Origin: Berghia stephanieae
Lineage: Eukaryota; Mollusca; Gastropoda; Nudibranchia; Aeolidiidae
Direction: 5' to 3'
Assembly (NCBI GenBank): GCA_034508935.3
Contig: CM067443.1
Span: 4,871,472 to 4,935,471 of the forward strand
DNA: 64,000 bases
The notes beneath the pieces were generated by a model that did not search any database, was not told the DNA's origin, and saw only the letters and a program-made list of their open reading frames with translations. Below are positions 56,931 to 64,000 of the stretch, piece after piece; the stretch's first letter is position 1, and every line of letters starts with the position of its first letter. Position numbers and translations under genes: made by a program.

Positions 56931-57122
56931 AATAGATAGTATGCAGATGACGTCACTCAGGCCTTTGTTATTGTTATTGCCATCCGCGTTTGTGAGTTGT
57001 TCTCACTAAACTGTATTAACCAGACTATAAAAGTTCATGGTTACACAGAGTTTGTGTGTTGGTCCATTATACTTCCGGATGGCAATGTTGTGAACTCCTT
57101 GGCCAAGCGCATTCTATCTATA
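56931..57122 (+). repeat. TIR MITE (family M1), complete
   Basis: It starts aatagatagtatgcagatga and ends ccaagcgcattctatctata, giving inverted ends of about 14 bp (tagatagtatgc/gcattctatcta). It is 192 bp long. Confidence 0.88.
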
Positions 57123-57149
57123 CCTTTACGGGTCATACCAGCGACGACA

Positions 57150-57152
57150 GAC

Positions 57153-57210
<58 letters not shown>

Positions 57211-57220
57211 GGGGGGGGGC
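57150..57220. repeat. AG microsatellite plus G run
   Basis: (AG)n to 57209 then a run of G. It begins 28 bases after the M1 MITE. Confidence 0.95.
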
Positions 57221-57338
57221 GCTCAAAGAGTGAATGAGTGTTCAATGTTCGAAACCATACCTATCCATAACAACAAATTTACCGAGACAGGTTTAATTGA
57301 CCAGAAAACAAGCTTCGTCCAATAATCGAAGTAACTCA

Positions 57339-57460
57339 CAAGGTCCCAGGTTTGGGAGTCTTTGCCAAATGAGGGTCAATTAAATCGATCGATATTTGAA
57401 GGGCGGGTTTTCTGGCCAAATTTTAAAACATGCCTTTCCAGAATCCGGAAGTAAACAGGC
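57339..57460. repeat. Palindromic MITE (family M2), right half only
   Basis: aaggtcccaggtttgggagt through ggttttctggccaaatttta and cctttccagaatccgg is one arm of M2. Confidence 0.7.
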
Positions 57461-57580
57461 TATGACTGAACAAGGAATGATTACAACTTAATAAAGCTGT
57501 AATTTTTCTTCCTGTGTTTTGTCTTCTATAAATTATTGATCATCCATGTTTATCTGCGTCTCACATTATCCATTATGATA

Positions 57581-57880
57581 TTTGTGTACTTCGTCTCAAA
57601 ATTGTATTATGTCGGGATGAGTCAGACTCCAGTAACTTCATATATAATAGAATTTATGATTAAAAAAAATACGAATTTGAGAGGTGTTTTTGTCTTTTTG
57701 TTTCAACATTTTTTTTTTTTTAATAATTTTTAAAATATTTTTTTTCAATGTTTTAATTGTATTTATTCCCACACTGTAACGAATAGAACTTAACCTCAAG
57801 TTTCATATTTGTGACTATAAATTCAATTTTCAGCCCCTCGTTCCTCCCGACATAATACTGTTTTGAGACGGTGGGTCATA
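57581..57880. repeat. TIR MITE (family M3), longer copy
   Basis: tacttcgtctcaaaattgta at the left and ttttgagacggtgggtcata at the right are inverted ends related to those at 55523. The interior is T-rich and different. Confidence 0.7.
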
Positions 57881-58239
57881 TTTTTCAGTTTGACAAATGA
57901 CTTGGAATACATTTTTTATCATTGTTCACAAAATCAACCGATGAATATACAGTCTGAAGTGTGATAATAGTTTTACAACGAATATCTTAGAATTGTTGGA
58001 CAAGTGAAATTTATATAACCCTTTATCTATTGAGCATGAGAAATTTCGCAACACGTGACTCACTGTAGAAGGTTTATTTGAGATCAATGTATAGCTTGAA
58101 AGAATAATGGAGGTTCACTTAAGGGAAGAAATACCTAAGATAAAATAGCAAACCATTTTTATCCTTAATAAAATATTCTCCAATCGAAATCTGTCGAGAT
58201 AGAATGTGTAGGGCGGCGTGCACAATATTTGAAATTAAA

Positions 58240-58423
58240 TATAGATAGTATGCGGTTGGCTCGCAACATTGCCATCCAGAAATATAACAGACCAACACAC
58301 AGGACTCTGTGTAACCATGAACGTTTATAGTCTGATAATACAGTCAAGTGAGAATTACTCATAAACGTGGATGGCAAAAAATAATAACAAAGACCCTAGT
58401 GACGTCAACTTCATTCTATTTAT
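58240..58423 (-). repeat. TIR MITE (family M1)
   Basis: It starts tatagatagtatgcggttgg and ends acgtcaacttcattctattt, in reverse orientation to the copy at 56931. Confidence 0.85.
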
Positions 58424-59048
58424 ACGTCACCTACAGTTAACTCATGAACAGAATGTAATATGTGGGTGTATTGAATAATATTATCGTCCGTATATCTGCA
58501 TGTCAAACATCACCTACTTTTCTAGGGAACAAAAGTGGGATGTCAAAAATAAAACTGGTTCCAATATCATTGGAAGGGTAAAACCATTTTACATGAGAAA
58601 TAGGATTTATACCGCGTGTAATTAATCTTCTGGTTTCCGAGTGATGGCATCTTATTTTCCAGTCTAACGCTGGTCGTCAATGAAGATTATTCATCCTCGT
58701 TATTTTACGTCCCGAAATCTTAAGAAGCTACATATACATTCTGCTAATAAAACAGATATGCCACCTAATGATTCAATATGTATCCTATTCATTGTTAGTC
58801 CTCCGAAGGACTGGTTACATACACACTTCCATGGAGTTAGAACCGGAAGAGTAGAGGTGTGACGTCACGACTGCTCTGCCCTATCGATTCAAGTCACCAT
58901 CCAGGTTGGGATGGGAATGACTCTTGTACTGATCAGAGATCGGCAATATAGGGATGCCTGAAGCCTGGAATCGTACAAACACGTGAGAAAACATTTTTTA
59001 AAAAAAGGTTCTGAATCAAACAATACCAAACTATGGGAGTTTCGGTGG
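58424..59048. other. Intergenic stretch with nothing recognised
   Basis: No gene, repeat family or strong inverted repeat was identified on either strand. Confidence 0.5.
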
Positions 59049-59049
59049 C

Positions 59050-59137
<88 letters not shown>

Positions 59138-59165
59138 TATTGTATCCCAAAAAGGATTTTTTTTT
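59049..59165 (-). repeat. ATT microsatellite joined to a retroelement 3' tail
   Basis: On the minus strand the order is ctttttgggatacaataaag followed by (TATTAT)n. The gggat-x-AATAAAG motif is that of the tails at 10940 and 28940, so the ~84-bp microsatellite is probably the element's own 3' repeat. Confidence 0.65.
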
Positions 59166-59235
59166 GTACAGACATGTTATAATTTACACAATAAGATAAA
59201 GATATATTTTAAAAAATAATAATAATATGTTAATA

Positions 59236-59237
59236 TA

Positions 59238-59315
<78 letters not shown>
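59236..59315. repeat. AT microsatellite
   Basis: Nearly pure (AT)n of about 80 bp. Confidence 0.97.
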
Positions 59316-59320
<5 letters not shown>

Positions 59321-59407
59321 AAGTTCAGTGAGTCATAATGACAGTGTGGGTTCTTCCTGAGCGATCAATCCGGGCATCTTTTCATCCATCTATCTATAAG
59401 TATAATT

Positions 59408-59850
<443 letters not shown>

Positions 59851-60124
59851 TGTACACTAAAATAAAGACAATGAAAATAAAAATAATTTTTATCATATTT
59901 TTCAATGGTTTTATGGTGTATATTAATGTTTGATTATTATATGCAACTTTGATTCCTCGAGATTGTATAACAAAGAATATTAGTTGTTTATGACAAATGT
60001 TGTTTGTTTATAAACTGATTGATCTAGTTACAATTCCACAATGATAATAATGTTAATCATTAATGGAAATGGTTACATCAACTCTACTTTAATTAGACGC
60101 AATAGTGCAAGCTGGTATGTAATT

Positions 60125-60315
60125 GGACACAACCGACGTGTTTATATTATGCAGGTCTGACATCCGAACGCAATTATGGGCCTAGTTTAACATTGCTGTA
60201 ATGGACAATATTTTGCGTCGTAACATTTTGTTGTTGTTTGCGATTTCCATTACAACGTTGAGCCCATAATAAATTGGGTTATCAGACCTGCAAAAAAGTG
60301 CACGTCAGACACAAC
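60125..60315. repeat. Inverted-repeat MITE (family M4)
   Basis: The left end gacacaaccgacgtg and right end cacgtcagacacaac are imperfect inverted repeats. Inside, gcaggtctgacatcc pairs with ggttatcagacctgc, and tgggcc and gctgtaatgga with tccattacaacgttgagccc. It is about 190 bp. A single arm is at 55195. Confidence 0.8.
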
Positions 60316-60653
60316 AGGACCCCTACACTAGGTGAGGGTTATTTACGCTACGCGCATCGCATAGCCAATTCATCATTATTAAGATTGTATAATAATATGT
60401 CTATAAATGGTATAAAAAATGGGCTCATTATATGTGTATTATTTAATGTAGACAATGCTTTGAGTGTTTAAACATAATGAAAATAACATAAGATCGTGCA
60501 TCAACAGACACATAGATGACCACGCTTCACGGACAGTTGTCATAATGTAAACAATGACAGTGATTGGTAACCATCGCGAACTACACAGGTTTTACCATTG
60601 ATAGCACGTGTCTAAGTAAAACACCCACTGTTTTACCGTAGCCATCGTTATGT

Positions 60654-61216
60654 TATAGATAGTATGCAGATGACGTCACTCAGGCCTTTATTATTGTTTT
60701 TGCCATCCGCGTTTGTGAGTTGTTCTCACTAAACTGTATTAACCAGACTATAAAACTTCATGGTTACACAGTTTGTGTGTTGGTCCGTTATACTTCCGGA
60801 TGGCAATGTTGTGAACTCCTTGGCCAAGCGCATTCTATCTATAGATAGATCAAAGTTGACGTCACTCCGGTCTTTGTTATTGTTTTTTGCCATCCGCGTT
60901 TATGAGTAAAGCTCCCTGAACTGTATTAACCCGACTATAAACGTTCATGGATACACACAACTTTGTGTGTTGGTCCGTTATACTTCCTGATGGCAATGTT
61001 ATGAGCTTCTTAGCCAAGCGCATACTATATATAGATAGATCGAAGTTGACGTCACTCCGGTCTTTGTTATTATTTTTTGCCATCCGCGTTTGTGAGTAAT
61101 TCTCATTAAACAAAATTAACCTGACTATAAACGTTCATGGTCACACACAGTTTTGTGTGTTGGTCCGTTATACTTCCGAATGGATGAGCTTCTTAGCCAA
61201 GCGCATACTATCTATA
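60654..61216 (+). repeat. Three tandem copies of TIR MITE M1
   Basis: Copies run 60654-60844, 60839-61034 and 61026-61216, head to tail in the same orientation, sharing or abutting at tatctatagataga. Each has gtctttattatt/gtctttgttattg, ccatccgcgttt, a gtgtgttggtccgttatact block and gcgcat-x-ctat at its right end. The third lacks ~10 bases in its ggatggcaatgttg block. Confidence 0.92.
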
Positions 61217-61412
61217 GCCTGACACTGAAATCCAAAAGGACTGGCATTTTGACGTCATTATTTGGATTTTGCAACGCCTAGTGAGTTGTCGTTAGTAGTG
61301 CTCATGGAAACAAGTTATTTCATTGGTTAAACTATTGAATACAACTCACGTTTTGTTTTCTTTTGTGGCATAAGGCTGGCATTTTGACGTCATTTTTTGG
61401 TCAGTATCAGGC
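61217..61412. repeat. TIR element, 196 bp (family M5)
   Basis: The ends gcctgacactga and tcagtatcaggc are inverted (11 of 12). The two copies of ctggcattttgacgtcatt inside are direct. It lies immediately next to the end of the third M1 copy. A TIR MITE of unknown superfamily. Confidence 0.8.
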
Positions 61413-61444
61413 CATAACTTTACGAAGGCCACGGTTTTACGCCT

Positions 61445-61535
61445 TAATCGATTAAGTGAGAATTACTCATAAACGTGGATGGCAAGAAACAATAACAAAG
61501 ATCCCAGTGACGTCAACTTAATTCTATCTATAGTT
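61445..61535 (-). repeat. TIR MITE (family M1), partial reverse copy
   Basis: attaagtgagaattactcat through gacgtcaacttaattctatc is about half of an M1 element in the opposite direction to the array at 60654. Confidence 0.75.
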
Positions 61536-62740
61536 TTGTCTCGAGACTTAAATGTGTATTAATTCTTTTTCAACAATAAAAGAGAAAAATGAGGACATTA
61601 ATATTATATGATACAATTGTGAGAAGAAGAAAAATGGTTTAGCATTTAAGGCAAACTAGATCAGACTACGTTTCAATATTGTTTAGTTGTTTTTTTTTTT
61701 TCAAGACGCGTGTTTTTTTATTGCGCATCGGAGGAGGAAGGAGAAGTGGAGGGGTAATGGTGTTTCGTGTTGGAGTCAGAGCACAACAAAGTGAATAATT
61801 TAACATGTACCTATATATCGTGAGTAGAAGCTGTTTAAGCATCTGCTTTTAATAGTATTTTGGTGGTTTCAAAACGTTCAATCCTGAGATGAGAGATTTT
61901 TATCACATTGAGCCACTCGACTCAAGCTTCGATAAGTACCTTGCAGTGTTTATTTACAGTAGCGGAAGAGAAAAATTTAATAAATCAATAAAAGCACGTT
62001 ACATTGTTGACCTCATTGTTCGTCGCTTCGCAGTTTATGAGTGAGAGCTGAAACCCTCTCGCGAGGATCGCAACGCAGAGAGCGGCAGAGAATCACCGTT
62101 GGATGCAGCCACTGTAAACTTGGTTGGAAGTGTGTGATGATAGCCAGAAAACGCCGTCCTCAGAAACACACATAGTTTTGAACACACGGCACGTTGCGCA
62201 CAAACGAACATCAACAGGTCAAGGACGAAACCAAGTTGTCGGTGTGGTGTGTAGAATTCTTATCAAATCGTAAAGACAGGGTGTGTAGAACAAAAAAAAC
62301 AAAACAAATAATAATAATAAAAACCCGAATAAACTGTTAATATTCATTAAGTATATGAATAGTTGTCGTTCTCTCCACCTCAAAGGATTACTATTGTTTT
62401 GGTATGTATAATATCACTTTGTTAGATGATAAATGTCCAGATAGTCGAATTATTTTATCAACCACCCGAGGGCTGAAAATAGAAACTCGTCTGTACGTGT
62501 GTCTATATTCAGTCTAAACGGGGATATGCGGGTTGTCTCGAAGTAATTATATAAATATTTGATCTCTTTTAACGATATTTTACAACATGTAACTTAATAA
62601 TCTCTTGATTTTTATTATTGTAACAGAGAACGCACATACTTGAAGTAGAACCAGGTCCATTATTATCAGTTAGAAGGTTCGCTGAAGTGTTTGTTGTGCC
62701 ACCTATCTATTAAGGGGAATCGAAGATTACTTTTAGGCTG
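61536..62740. other. Unannotated stretch with a CG-richer patch
   Basis: 62010-62260 is richer in CG dinucleotides (cgcgaggatcgcaacg, aacgccgtcctc, cggcacgttgcgca) than the rest of the right half. It could be a promoter or 5' UTR of a gene lying further right, or an unrecognised repeat. No open frame, start codon context or core promoter was identified. Confidence 0.3.
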
Positions 62741-62862
62741 TCATTATTCCCAGACGCCTGTCTGGGGATAATAAAAATTCGTTATCCCCAGACAGGTGTC
62801 TGGGGATAACCAATTTTTGTTATCCCCAGACACCAAGAAAATTTGTTATCCCCAGACGCATG
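62741..62862. repeat. Cluster of short palindromes built from GTTATCCCCAGAC
   Basis: The 13-mer gttatccccagac or its complement occurs six times: two as hairpins (62743-62772, one mismatch; 62781-62810, exact 13-bp arms around a 4-base loop) and two as lone half-sites at about 62819 and 62845. No coding frame crosses it meaningfully. It resembles a small tandem array of a palindromic element. Confidence 0.88.
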
Positions 62863-63500
62863 TAGCAAGTGGGCAGAAAGATTTTATGCAAAATGCCAAA
62901 CTAGGCGTGAAAAATACCAAATATTCTGGAAAAAATACTAGTGGTTGTGTCCCAAAACAGTTAATATATCAAGTGATATTTAACACAAGATGAAAGTAAA
63001 TAATGATCAAATGTCAAATCCAGCTCTTTTAAAAAAATTATTTTAAAGCAAATGGATCAATGAAATTTCTTTTGTTACTTTGATCTGAAAACGTCAAACT
63101 GGCAATTCGACTTTTTATTTTCAACCAGGAAGAAAGTTGTTAATCATCAAATCTGTTTATAGTCCACCAACCATTTAAATTTTCACTACCTACCTACCTG
63201 TTAACTTTATTGATATTCTCTTGTTTCTATAATTTGCTCATTCTGGCCACAATTTTGGGGATGACCGGGAATTATTTTTTATTTCGCGGACGAATTCCTA
63301 GGCCATGGTGTTGTTCGCCCCAAAGCCCAAAACCGACACCTGTTATTTTCCTTTCTTCTTCTCACAAGACAATATAATTTAGTATCACACGTCCACAAAA
63401 CTTGATCCAACAACATATTTTTATTCGAATCAGAGATGAAATTAACTACCAAAACAAGGAAGCAAAAATGGTGGAAATATGTTTAGCTCATATATGAATT
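62863..63500. other. Stretch with nothing recognised
   Basis: AT-rich sequence. No gene or repeat family was identified. Confidence 0.5.
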
Positions 63501-63514
63501 TAAGATATTCCGAT

Positions 63515-63625
63515 AGCGGTGTGGATAGACAGCTCAGTGGGTTAGGCCACCTTTCATTTTACTCCTTTTACTTTTAGCTGCACAGATTCGAACCAGTTGC
63601 GACCCCCCCCCCCCCCTCACACACA
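63515..63625 (+). repeat. tRNA-like SINE head
   Basis: tggatagacagctcagtggg then ttaggcc is A-box-like, and agattcgaaccagttgc is B-box-like. A C run and T-rich sequence follow. Spacing is tRNA-like but no full cloverleaf is evident. Confidence 0.55.
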
Positions 63626-63808
63626 AACTTTTTTTTTTTACTTTTTCTTTCTTTCTTTCCAATTGACGTTCATTGTTTTCACTTTTGTTCCGAGTTCCGA
63701 GCAAGAGTTTTTTTAATCAGTTGAATTTTTTATTTCTCCGATAATATTATTTCATTATTTAATTTGGTCTAGATCTATTATTGTTTTGTTTTTGTTTTGG
63801 TCAAATGA

Positions 63809-63812
63809 TAAT

Positions 63813-63881
<69 letters not shown>

Positions 63882-64000
63882 TGTAATGATTGTTATTATT
63901 ATTACTATTACCATCAATATCATTATTATATTATTATCAATAATAATATTATTTTTATTATTAATACTCTTATTATCATACTATTACTATTATTATTATT
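63809..64000. repeat. AAT/ATT compound microsatellite reaching the window end
   Basis: (AAT)n to about 63880, then degenerate ATT-rich sequence with interruptions running off the right edge. Confidence 0.95.

Noticed and set aside
62741-62862. CRISPR-like array
   Set aside because: Repeats are short palindromes with irregular spacing and no distinct spacers, and the genome is animal.

Overview
This is a window of an AT-rich, repeat-dense animal genome. Its only recognisable host gene is the 3' three-quarters of an integrin alpha subunit on the + strand. Seventeen GT-AG exons lie between position 1 and 31191, and the start of the gene is off the left edge. Spliced together they give about 765 residues: two FG-GAP propeller blades with Ca2+-binding loops, the thigh and calf regions, a furin-type RTKR site, a single transmembrane helix, a GFF(R/K)R membrane-proximal motif and a 32-residue tail. 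Long introns (up to about 4.4 kb), large ATT/AGT/CT/TA microsatellites and many LINE, SINE and MITE copies suggest a marine invertebrate (echinoderm, other deuterostome or lophotrochozoan). The phylum cannot be fixed from this sequence alone.

Left half (1-31191): the integrin introns hold a 5'-truncated RTE-like LINE with a 12-bp target duplication (2472-5309), a nearly full-length CR1/L2-group LINE on the minus strand (about 15602-18590), remnants of three more LINEs, several tRNA-headed SINE families including a two-tailed copy inserted in a LINE, a 290-bp near-perfect foldback (26344-26633), and microsatellites including a pure 60-bp G run. Two exons need a 1-bp indel to stay in frame. Everything else in the gene is intact, so base-level assembly error is the likeliest cause.

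Right half (31192-64000): no host protein-coding gene was recognised. After the 3' UTR the sequence is a patchwork of at least four full or nearly full copies of a ~520-bp retroposon with a terminal hairpin and A-rich tail (39046, 41549, 43595, 45771), palindromic MITEs, a 6.3-kb LTR element with nearly identical LTRs and no long reading frame (48507-54839, minus), a 245-bp foldback (48034-48278), tandemly arrayed TIR MITEs (60654-61216), a cluster of short palindromes (62741-62862) and very long triplet-repeat blocks (54840-55184, 59408-59850, 63809-64000).

Insertion order can be read in several places: SINE into MITE, SINE into SINE, SINE into LINE, and LTR element into an ATT repeat. The most interesting material is this layering and the apparently unclassified ~520-bp SINE-like family. 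No novel protein system was found.
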